Shown one piece after another: positions 47,775 to 58,400 of a DNA stretch of 64,000 nt. Numbering within the stretch: position 1 is the stretch's first letter; every line of letters starts with the position of its first letter. This DNA is from Phoronis australis (lineage: Eukaryota > Phoronida > Phoronidae), in assembly GCA_002633005.1 (NCBI GenBank), contig NMRA01000165.1, forward strand, positions 161,958 through 225,957, written 5' to 3'. The translations under genes were made by a program, and so were the position numbers. Below the pieces are notes generated by a model. The model worked only from the letters and a program-made list of their open reading frames with translations. It made no database searches and was not told the DNA's origin.

Positions 47775-50700
47775 ATGGGGAGTCAGAACTCTCACGTTCC
47801 CGTTCATAACAGCGCAAATTCACCAGTTGGAGATGGGCCATCTGAGAAAAAGCCATTGAAACCATGTTGTGCATGTCCAGAAACTAAGAAAGCAAGGGAT
47901 CAATGGTGAGAATTGATCTCTATTTTATCAACGACGAAAATTAGACTGTTAGTTTCATGTCTCTTCATCTGACTTGTAGCTTGGCTTACGCAACTATGCC
48001 ATATGACTAAGTTAGTGTGTGAGTGTATCTGTACTGTCTGTAGCTATGTACTGCCTGTAAATACTTATTTACAGACGGTTTACGTGTCTATGTACGGCTA
48101 GCAATTCCTAACTCAGTCTGTAGGCTGGAAGAGTTTCTACAAAATAGCGCTTAACCCTGGTTAAACCCACACGCGTCGTCAGCCACTGATCCTCCGGAAT
48201 ACACTATTGACTCCGGACTACAAAATTCCACGGGTGCTTCACTTCAGCCGTCCATAGCAAACACAAAACTCAATAAATTTACGCAAAACAGAGGTTCACC
48301 AAACCATGAGGAATTGTTCTTTTTCCCAATACCATTTACAATGTCCTGCTCCAACGAGTTCAGCTTAAAAAAATTCCCAAAAAGCTCGCCCAGAGCAACT
48401 CCCTGGTCCCACGCGAAGGGTACGGAATTATCCGATGACTTACGGCTGAACGGCAATTGCCGATTTATCATGGAAAATCACGGCATCGTTAACTCAGCAA
48501 TTTCCGTTCATCCGTTACTCATAATTCCGTACCCTTCGCGTTGGACCAGGGAGTTTCTGCAGACAAGCTTTTTGGGAAGATTTTTGTGCTTTGACCGCAA
48601 ATTTCTTGCAAATTCGGTGGAGCAGGACACTGTATATGGTATTGGGAGAAAGAACAATTCCTCATGGTTTGTTGAACCTCTGTTTTGTGCAAATTTTTTG
48701 AGTTTTATGTTTGTTATGGACGGCTGAAGTGAAGCACCTGTGGAATTTCTAGTCCGGAGTGTCATACCTTGTTGTAATATATAGTGTCATAGGGGACGAT
48801 CAGAAGCTGAGGACACCTGTGGTTAAACCACAGGCGTCCTCAGCTTTTGATCGTCCCTAATACATATGCTACAAGGTATGAAACTCTCGACAAGGAATTC
48901 CATGGGTACTTCACTTCAGCCGTCCATATCAAACAAAGAACTCAATAAATTAAGACAAAACAGGGTTTCAACAAACCAATCAATTGTTCTTTCTTTTAAT
49001 ATCATTCACGGTGTCCTGCTCCTGCGAGTTCGCAACAAAAATTCGCGGTCAAAGCACAAAAATGTTCCCAAGAAGCCCATGCGTACTTCCTACTTTGATG
49101 GTTCAAGGTTAAGGACGGTACGAAATTATCCGATGGGTTACGTGTGGACGGCATTTGCCAGTTCATGACAGAAGGTTACCAAATGGTCTGTCTATGTCGT
49201 GACTTTCCGTGACTAACGCCGGGCAATTTCCGTACCGTCCTTGACCTCGAACCGTTAAAGAAGGAAGTACGCATGGGCTTTTTGGGAACATTTTAGTGCT
49301 TTGACCGCAAATTTGTTGCAAACTCGCTCGAGAAGGACACCGTGTATGGTATTAGAAGAAAAAATAATTGCTAAAAATTTTTTGAAACCCTGTATCTTGT
49401 AAATTTATCGAGTTTTGTGTTTGATGGACGGCTGAAGTGAACCACCCATGGAATTCCTTGTCCCGAGTGTCATACCTTGTAGTATATATAGGGTGTATTG
49501 GGGACGATCAGAAGCTGAGGACGCCTGTGGCTTAATAGAGACGGTGTAGCTCCTATAGGTTCTTGATATGCCTGAAGCTTTTTGGCGAATTATGCTTCAC
49601 ACCGACTAAAACATCAATGTCATGTTGTTATGAATACCTTATGCACATAGAGGAACACCTGATGCTGTCTATGTCTTTAATTCCTTTCAACTCGAACGAA
49701 TACTCTGACTCGTTATCAAACTCTTTCATTGAGTAGTCCTTCGTTCAGTTCCCAAAATCAGTAACTGGCCATTTTTACCTATGCGTGTGGCTGTTGGTAT
49801 GACGTCGTACCACCTAGTGCACGCGCAGTGTAAAAATAGCCAGTTACCTTTTTTGGGAACTTAACGAGGGACTGCTCGAAGAAAAAGTTTGATAACAGGA
49901 GTACTTGTTCGAGTTGAAAAAGGAATTTAAGACATCGACGGCATCTTAAGGTGTCCCTTTATGATGTTTTAGTCGGTTTGAGGCATAATTCGCTGAAAAA
50001 CTTCAGCGTAAAAATGTACCAACTTGAGCGAAGCTCACTTTCCCAGCTCATCACAACAGATATTTCGGGTCCTCTTGCAACAAGATTTACGTAGTAATCA
50101 AAATCTAGCATGTCCAACCGTGCATGAGTTTTTCAAATCCGACAATCACACTTACCTTGTCTGTTATGGCCATGTAAAAAAAAGAAAGTGACTATTCACC
50201 CAGCCAACTATGTGTACTTTGTTTTTCATCTGACAAGCTTTCCTGCAATCTCATCGGTCAACAGGTGTCACGTAATAACCTTGTTGTCCAAATAAGCCAA
50301 TTTTTGCTATTCACCTAGCAAACTATAAAATAAATCAGTTTATGATTACATTCTATGTTCAACAATACAAGTCTTGATTAAGTTAACAAGCAACATCCAT
50401 TTTTAATGCTGTCTCAAAATAAGAAAGGAAATCCTGAGATTCAACATCGGAGGTATTGCAGCAAAATATTTGTAGCGAAAAAATGTGTAATTAAAATGAC
50501 TTGTTTGTATTGTTTTATCATTTAAGTTGAATTTGACTAAATTTTCACACAAGATTTCGCTGTGGTCTCAAGTCTCAGAAAGATCTAAGGCTTTATAAAT
50601 GAAAATGATAGGTCATGTACCATATTCAAATCAACAGTCGTCAGAGGCACGGATAAAATGTTTATAGTACACTAAATAGTACCTCTTGGTTCATTCCGAC

Positions 50701-51751
50701 TAGCAATTTATTCAAATTGTATTATACTGAATTTGTAGAAAATCTTATCCTCTCAAAAGTGTTCATTACACTTGGACTGATGTTGGCGATTGTTGTTCGT
50801 TTTTCCTATTGTTCTCAATTGTAACTTATGTGGGTCATTGTTTAACACACATCTTCATTTCTTATAACAATGTTCTTGAGACAAAACACTTTTAAAACAC
50901 AATCCCAGAAACGTATTTGTAGCTAGTACAATGGAAACAGAATTTGCAAGTTTCATGCAAAAAAATCATGTCTTGTGGAAAATTTGGTGATCTCTTTTTA
51001 ACCGATATCCAACAGATGCTGCAGGATGAGTAAACGCAACTGGGTACATACCCAGTCAGTAGCCCAGTGGGCACCCCTTAACTTCCTGCAGAGAAACCAA
51101 GGAAACTTTTCCCATGATCAAAGCAAAAGGTTCAAAAAAACCTGAGTCTTGATAGATTGGGCATTAGGTACGCCATTCAAATTTTAACGGGCCATTGTAA
51201 CCTAGCCTGACACAGACACTTGGCATATGGGGAGCCCAGTGTGTCCCGAGTGTAGTTTTGACGTTGAAACCCCTTAACACCTGGTTGAGTACTGCCCAGC
51301 CTTTTATATGCTAAGGAGCAACCTGCTGGATGACAGTGTTATATGCTTACAACACATAGTGTCCATTTTCTAAAAGGAGACAGGCAGACTTAAAAACTTC
51401 CTTCACGAAGAACCTGTTGGTCTAAAACAGGGCTCTTGTATTCTTAGCTCTGGTGTGTAGAGTAGTGGTCCAACCATGAGGTCTGGGCTCGTCTGATGAC
51501 ATCATATTACCTGGGCTCTTTTTTAAATATATTGAGTAACAAGGAACATGTGAAAATTTGACCCTCAATCTTCATGTTAACATTTTGCAAACAGTTTTGA
51601 GTTACATGCAATCAAATATTTTGCTAATTTAATATGTTCAGGTTCATCAGCAAAATTTTGTTTCAGCATAATTGAAAATGGGGAAGAAAATTGTGGAGAC
51701 TTAATAGAAAAGCACAAGGAATGTATGAGAAGTATGGGTTTCAAGGTGTGA
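47775..51751 (+). CDS. COX17: COX17, copper chaperone for cytochrome c oxidase (2 exons)
   Basis: The exons are 47775-47905 and 51667-51751. They join within a Cys codon and give 71 residues (human 63). The copper site [16 protein letters not shown] is intact (C31, C32, C34). The twin CX9C motif is complete: C34 to C44 and C53 to C63. Oxidised CX9C proteins of this family are imported into the intermembrane space by MIA40, so no presequence is expected and none is seen. COX17 delivers Cu(I) to SCO1 and COX11. The extra length is a Ser/Asn-rich N-terminus (1-24). The 3.8-kb intron holds palindromic transposons and a LINE remnant. Confidence 0.96.
48125..48823. mobile_element. 0.7-kb palindrome 1 in COX17 intron 1
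   Basis: The arms are inverted around about 48480. Matching words include CGGACTACAAAATTCCACGG, GGACGGCTGAAGTGAAGC, GGAATTGTTCTTT and GGGTACGGAATTA with their complements on the other side. The left outer end is more diverged than the right. Open frames across it are mirror images, not a gene. Confidence 0.8.
48824..49533. mobile_element. 0.7-kb palindrome 2, adjacent to palindrome 1
   Basis: It starts at CCACAGGCGTCCTCAGC and ends with the complement GCTGAGGACGCCTGTGG. Inside, GCTACAAGGTATGA, CAAGGAATTCCATGGG and TTCACTTCAGCCGTCCAT recur inverted. It shares the GGACGGCTGAAGTGAA core with palindrome 1, so both are copies of one family inserted side by side. Confidence 0.8.
49534..50012. mobile_element. 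Second copy of the AGAGACGGTG palindromic family
   Basis: It starts AATAGAGACGGTGTAGCTCC directly at the end of palindrome 2. The family words GAAGCTTTTTGGCG, TTAATTCCTTTCAACTCGAA and GTTCAGTTCCCAAAATCAG appear inverted in the second half. The right end is less complete than at 34509-35135. Confidence 0.75.
51140..51340 (+). pseudogene. Retroelement zinc-knuckle/RNase H tail remnant
   Basis: Fragments in shifting frames read [14 protein letters not shown], then [12 protein letters not shown] and HLVEYCPAF. The order (I)LTGH...CPEC...ETP...HLV.YCP is the C-terminal tail typical of non-LTR retrotransposon polyproteins. Stops and frameshifts show that it is dead. It is in COX17 intron 1. Confidence 0.55.
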
Positions 51752-53940
51752 CCCTGGTATCTTTGTACAGGTAGTTATTTAAAATACTTAATTATTTAAC
51801 TTGTTTCTTCCGCTGTTATTTTGGGGTATGAAGAATTTGAATGTGACACAGTTGCATGCTGGCACTTTGGTACCACTGTCTTAAAATGGAGCAACGCTGT
51901 GTGATTTTATATGTTAGCTGTGACTCTAAATAGAGCTGAAAAGCCATGATAGAAATGGAGGGAATTTGCAACTATTTGATAAAATCTTGCAGAGTGTGAC
52001 TGTTATAACATTTTAAAAAGTTTTTTGGTACACTAATGGAACATTAAAATTAGTACATGGATATTCTTTTTTCCTCTCATTAGCAACGGCGAATATATTG
52101 TCTGCCGTCTATTGCTCAGAGATCCTGTTGAAATTAGTAGCGTTACCCTGTTGCAATCAGCTCATGCTTACAGTCAGACATTTGGTGGACTGCCGTGGAG
52201 CAAGTTGCATTCATGATTTTCTTACTTGTTTCTCATTTGGCTTTTACTGTCGGCGATTTGCCTCTTGATGGTTGAAGTTATGGGGGTTGTAACAAAATAA
52301 ACAAATTCAGTTCAACTGTCAGTCACAAACAGTATGGCCAACAAAGGTGACCATTTTGCGATGGATAGTTCTAATACTATCCTCGAATAAAATATCCATC
52401 AGAGAGCTCTTCAATTAGATGCCTTGGCTTTGATATTTTCTTTTAAGTAAGTCACAAACCTTAAAAGTTCATTGTCAGGTGGCAAAAGGAAATGCATATT
52501 AAGAATTGTTAATCTTCGAGTGAATAACTACTGTAGAAACAGTTGCTTCATCAAATTTTATTTTATTTAATATGGACAAATTTTAGCATTTGATGTGCAA
52601 TGCAATGATGTTAATTTTCTTGATATTTCACTGTACAGACTTGCCACTCATGAGATTCATGGTAGGTGGTCTGCCTATTAGTTTCAATGATGTTTGTGTC
52701 TACAATGTGGCACATCCTGCTGTTTTATAGCTAAGTTAAAATATACTGCATTTTGCTCTGTTTAACTACACCCATTTGTTTAAATGTTTTATTCCCGAGT
52801 CTATGTTTTATATTTCAGGTGTACAGCGTGTATTATTTATTTGAAGATGACGTGGACTTATGTTTAGTTTTGAGGAAAAGGTCAGCATGCTTGGAACTGC
52901 ATATCAAAATGTTTACAAGGGTTACAACTTCAAGAATGTGACTTTCTCCTGGTGACTGTGGACAATAACATGATTGGTTGTTGCTCCCAGATTCTCCTTC
53001 TTCTGGCGACTGTGACCAATAACATGATTGGTTGTTGCTCCTAGGTTCCCCTTTGTTGGAGCAGAACTGTCCAAGTAATTGTCTTGCTAGAAATCTTTGT
53101 TTTCAAATGAAGTGGCTTATCAGGCCAGTGGTGGACAGGGCCTTTGAACCTGATTTACAACAAAGATCTTGTTTCACAAAATTGTCACTATGGAAAGTCT
53201 TTGAAGACGGCGATGTTTTAAAGTTGATAATTGCATCAGAGTAATGACATTTTGAGGTGTTTTAGTTTTTGCCCTGTGCATTTTTACTGTCAGTTCGACA
53301 TACTCGTCAATAAATCTGTTGCTAATTTTGTTATTCAATCATATGGTGGATCTAGATTGTTGTAAAGGAGTGCCCAACAAGTTTTTTAAGGAAAAGGTGC
53401 TCATGCAAGCCCCAATAATAGTATGTGCACGGTAGCTTTTTGGAAGTCCAGAGGGTGTGGCCATGTTCTCTTCTGCCCGTCTGGCAAATCCTAATATACG
53501 GTTTGATATGTGGTATATAGACTATTGTAAATAATTTCACCTGTTTGCTTCGCTTTTCTAGTGCTGTATTGTGCTCTAAAAAATTGTGTATTTGTGCATG
53601 CAGGAGATTCAAAATAAACTTCAGTCTTTGAAGTTTAGTGTTCACTTTCTGCTCCTGACCATAATAAACAAGTTTCACCAAACTGCCTGCACAAATGGTC
53701 ATCTGTTTGCCATGAGAATAATTTTAGACGTACTTGATATTAATTAACTTGTGAATTCTCTGATGCAAGTGACAAGGTGGTCACTTAAATTCGCCTGGTT
53801 CTAGTAAAACACATGCTTGCATAGTGATTGTCTCTACAGGACAGTGTTAACTGAAACCTGGGAGTAATATATAGTCCTAGCTGAAACACTGTAAGGCAAG
53901 TTGTGACAATGTTAAATGATTTCCACAGCATAACACAATA
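51752..53940 (+). other. COX17 3' region and spacer towards AMD1
   Basis: Plus-strand AATAAA signals at 52296-52301 and near 52385 probably end COX17. A ~50-bp unit (GACTGTGG/ACCAATAACATGATTGG) is tandemly doubled at 52945-53045. Open frames at 52753-52941 and 53032-53244 match nothing that I know. One begins near a possible splice acceptor (TTTATATTTCAG), so an unrecognised exon cannot be excluded. Confidence 0.4.
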
Positions 53941-53959
53941 GCAAGTTTCCTTAAAATGT

Positions 53960-53965
53960 TTTATT
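53960..53965 (-). promoter_or_regulatory. Possible distal poly(A) signal for AMD1
   Basis: The minus strand has AATAAA about 1.47 kb past the AMD1 stop. Nearer weak signals may be used instead. Confidence 0.3.
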
Positions 53966-54014
53966 CACCTAATACAAGTAAGTTTCAAAGCAAGTAATTT
54001 ATTAGGTATAAAAA

Positions 54015-54145
54015 GCTGTTGGACAAATGTGCAATAGTCACTTCCTGGGGTCCTGCATTTTGAGAACCAGTTTGATGCCCATTATTCTGACTGGAAACTG
54101 GTTCTCAAAATGCGGGACCCCTAAATAACTATTATCCAAATGTCA
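54015..54145. mobile_element. ~130-bp palindromic MITE
   Basis: A near-perfect hairpin is formed by GGGGTCCTGCATTTTGAGAA (from 54049) and its complement TTCTCAAAATGCGGGACCCC (to ~54121). Looser complementarity extends outward. The TTTTGAGAACC word also occurs in the MITE at 9745-9868. Confidence 0.65.
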
Positions 54146-54707
54146 AAGTTTGGTAGCAGCCATTCATTAACACAAACTTAGTTGAAAGTTTAGTTTTGTG
54201 TTCAACAAAACGTTAGTAAGTGCACTTTATCAGGTAAAAGGAAACAACAATCCTACAACCCAAAGACACATTATTTTCCAAAAATTTCAAACTCATAGTT
54301 AAGGACTAGGTAAAAGTACAGTTATCCAACAGCCAACCTTGGTCACACGCTGTTCTGTGGAATATGTTAAGAAATCACCATTTACGACAAAATTAAATGT
54401 AAATGCCACAATTCAACTATTCATTTTCAAAGGCTTCAGACATCATTGAGAACGCCCCCGATACCATTTAAGTGCCCCCAATTTCTCAAAACATTGTCTG
54501 ATGGTAGCTCTAGTAAAGGACATAAGAATGATAAATCATTTTTACTATTAAGTGATCGGTATGTTTTTTGTGAAGAAGATTGATTTGCTTGTCACTGTGT
54601 CTGAAATTGGTGATATTGTACTGTACCTAGAGGAGAATCACCGTCTACTTTGCATGAGGCAATATCACTATTTGGGATTCAAATCAAGTAAAAAAACATG
54701 CACACAT

Positions 54708-54841
54708 TGTTCATTATGCCAGCTTAACAAATCAAATGACAGGAAGACTTGAAGAAAGAGAGGGTGTGTTCCTTTGTTCATTATGTTAGTTAAACAAATC
54801 AAATGACAGAAAGACTTGGGGAAGGAGGGAGATGTGTTCGT
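54708..54841. repeat. 67-bp tandem duplication
   Basis: Two copies start TGTTCATTATG at 54708 and 54775. Both contain AACAAATCAAATGACAG and AAGACTT, with moderate divergence. Confidence 0.75.
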
Positions 54842-55436
54842 TTGAACGAGATTATCTGAATTTCTGGGCACAGACATAGCACTGTAACCTCCACAGCCTA
54901 TGTCTGTGTTTGACAGAACACCAGTTGAATATGATGTTGATTACAAACAAGCATCGCAACAGATACTCTACTGTATCAAGGATATACATGTTCCAGGGCC
55001 TTACACTACCTCGGAGTCTCCTACAACTACTGCACCCAGTAGTACCAGTGCAGTCAACGAGAGATTCAGGCACAAATGAAGATATTGAAGAACAATTCTT
55101 AGAACAATCATTGACTAAACCAATTCTGTTACCATAATTGTCATAAGTACTGTCGATGAAATGAATTTTTAACAGAAATACAATTATTTCCAAATCTTGA
55201 TCCCTCAAAAGTAATTTTTGTTCACTAAAACAAGCTAACAGCGTAGAAATCAAAAACATATTGATATAAGTAGATGTATCAAAAACCACCACCAATCTAT
55301 GATGTGCCATTATCCAGTGCTGCAATAATCTAATGTATAAACCCAAATTACGTGAAATTATTAATTGTGCAAGAAGTGGGACTCCATTCACACACAAGCC
55401 AGCTGAAAATGCTTTTCTCAGCTGGAACTTTAACTT

Positions 55437-58400
55437 TCATGATGGAGTCTTGAGATAGTGCACATAAGACAGTTCGTAATTCTTGAACTGACAGTACTGG
55501 TGATCCTGACGGGAGTAGCCCTCCAGACAGTTGTAGGATTTAACCTCCTCATGAGCAGCTGCAGCAACAGACAGCTGCAAAGAGAATAAGAGAAAAGTTT
55601 CCATTCCAGTCTAGTGATGCATGACGTTCCCTTTTCTTGTAAGATGCCAACATGGGCCAGAGGGACAATAAAACCTTGTAGTACCGTAAACTCGCGGATT
55701 AACGCCTTGGGCCCTTAAATTGGGAAAACCTTTAGCAGGAGGGGCTTAAAATGAACAATAGGCCAAAAGTCGGGGATGGGCAATTACCCAAGAGGTGAGC
55801 GCTTAGGGGAAATTTGCACAAAGAAGGGGATAGGCAATTACTCAAGCAGTGGATGCTCAAAACCAAAAATTGACCAAAGTCGCGGATGGGCAATTAATTA
55901 CACGGACACGGGCATTGACCCACGAGTTTACAGTATGTTGCAAGTCAAGCAACTTCACACAAATCCTCACTTGATATTGCAAAACATAAGTAGTGAAGCA
56001 GGTCTAATAACTTATTACATCTAGCTTTCACTCACAACAATATCACACTGAAAAGCACTTGTTGGCTTTTTCATTGTTTGACCTGACTGCAATGAGCTAC
56101 ATTGTGCCAAACCTTTGGCTGGAGGAAAACATTTTTTATAATACAATTATTGCAGCCATATGAAGAAGTCAGATTATGGTTAGTTCAGTTCTCGATTTAG
56201 CTAACTCAACTGGGCATGAGCACAATTTCACATTTCACTCCGCGAGCACCGCCAAAATGTTTCACTACATATGGAATAATCATAAAACCTGCACTTTCAG
56301 AATACCCCAATCTCCTAATTCTCAGAATATTGCAGGCAGCCTTGTTTAGTTTCAGATAATTCTTTCCACTCACTAGTGGTTGCACGTTGGACACAATTTT
56401 GTCTCGGGCAATAACGTGCGTCACTGACCTAGTTCTTGCAATGCAGAGTGACCTGATTATGACAGTTACCTCCATTATATTGAAGTTTGTCAGTGTTAAT
56501 CCCTTTTTTAACACTTTCATCTTCCAAATTAAGTTGTTGCAATTTCATTAAAGGGGCATAAAATTTTGCAAAATTCCAGGAAAAATTTAAATGCAAAACA
56601 GATTAATATGTAACTTAATAAAGTTTAGCTTGTGCTGTAATGGTCGTACTAAAATGCATATTTAGTTGCACTCCAAAGTTGGAAGCTGTTCACTCTTTCT
56701 GAGAACTACTGTGTCTCACCTGGTTAGCAATGACTGTCATCAAGAAACCACCAGGTTGGAAGATATTCAGCAAATCAACAATCAAGTCGTGGTAAGATGC
56801 CTGAAAGAAAGGATTTCATTGAGTTACAGTCAGATCATGGCTCAGGATCTGAAGAAAGAGTCTTGCACTGCAGAGTCAACACTAGTGATGAAGATTTCAT
56901 GTAACATATTTGTTCGCAATCTGCACTCTGAGACCTGAAGGAGATGGTCTTTACGCTTCAGTCAAGTATCAGGTGGCTGTAGGCAGCCTAGCAGTGATGC
57001 ATTACAAAACAGTCGAAAGTCAAGCGAAAATGACCTAAAGGTGAGGATTTCTGGTCTTTTAACTATATCTAGTCAACATTGAAGGACTGAAGGTCAAGGT
57101 CTCCTGTTACACAGGAAATGGTCAAGTTATGGAGGAATCAGACAAGTCCTGGAGGAAATTGACCATTATCCTGGTAGAAACTTCAAAAATATCGACATAA
57201 TTATGTTATGGAGCCAAAATCAGCCGCCCTCCCCTCCATGAACTCTCAAGAAGGTTCTCGTGCTGTCATTCACATGACAGCACTTCACTGTTGTACCAGA
57301 CTGGTTTCAGTCTACCCACTTACGATTTCTTAGCAGTATTCCTTAGAACATCTCAACAAAAAATACACTTCTTTCATTGTGGTAATACAGCAACAAACTA
57401 CACATTCAAGGAGTGTCTCAGCATAATTACTAGAATAATGTACATACCTGTGGAATATTGGTTTCAAAACTGACATAGGAGAACTCTGGTTCCGGTGTTA
57501 TGTGTATGGTCAGATAGCAACCCTGAAGCAAAGAACATTTGATAGCAATGTCAATAGAAACATGTCATATATTGAGAGGCATTCCTCACATTTTGTATAC
57601 ACCGCATGACGATGCTTGGGAGGGGCAAATAGGCCTATGAAGAAAGTGATGTTAATTAATTATTAAACTTAAAATTGATAAAATATAGTGGCTATAAAAA
57701 TACATACATACTTATAATTGACACATACTGATAAATTGCTGATTGTATGTAATTGACCAAATCTCATGTGAAAAAGGCGCAATGCCGCTCATGGGATGTA
57801 TGACATAACACTTGGCTGTAAACAGTAATTGCACAGATATCGGGTCCTCAGTAGCTCAGTGGTAAGAGCACTAGACTGGCAATCTAGAGACCTGTGGTTC
57901 GATTCCCAGTTAGGGTTCCCATAAATCATGGTTACTTAACCCTAGGCTACATAAAACAGCAAAGAAAAAACTTTTTCGGGCAAATCCAGGTTCAGCCCCC
58001 TGGCTCCCAGACTATAGCTAGAAGAGGCAGGATGGCCTAGTGGAATAAGTGTCCAATTCCTTTACTGAAGATCGTGGGTTCGAATCCCATTGAGGCACAC
58101 TACTGGACCCTTAAGTTTGGCCTCTAACTCCACAGTTTGGCTTGAACTAATAAAGCACTAAAATAGTTCCAGGTGCCATGGTCAGTGGGTCCACCTGATC
58201 AGCCCAGCACATCTGGTACAATGAGTTTCAGGGGCCCGTTCCAAGAAAACTGACTTAGCTAAGACAAATTTTAAATTTTAGTCAATTTTAAGATAAAATT
58301 CAAATTTTTCTTAAGTTCTGCCCAAGAAAATGATCTCAAGTTCGACTTGAATTTTTGGCTAAGTTTTGTCTTTGGCAGGACCAACCTACCAGATCTGCAA

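Noticed and set aside
48314-48727. 137-aa open frame
   Set aside because: It crosses the centre of a palindrome, so its two halves are mirror translations of one repeat.
52753-53244. Extra exon(s) after COX17
   Set aside because: One possible acceptor precedes an open frame, but there is no homology and COX17 already ends in a proper stop at 51751.
54852-55397. 181-aa open frame on the minus strand
   Set aside because: It matches no family that I know, is Leu/Cys-rich as AT-rich noise often is, and lies in the AMD1 3' region.
57844-57920. Functional tRNA-Ala(GGC)
   Set aside because: The acceptor stem and part of the T-stem do not pair, so a SINE head is more likely.
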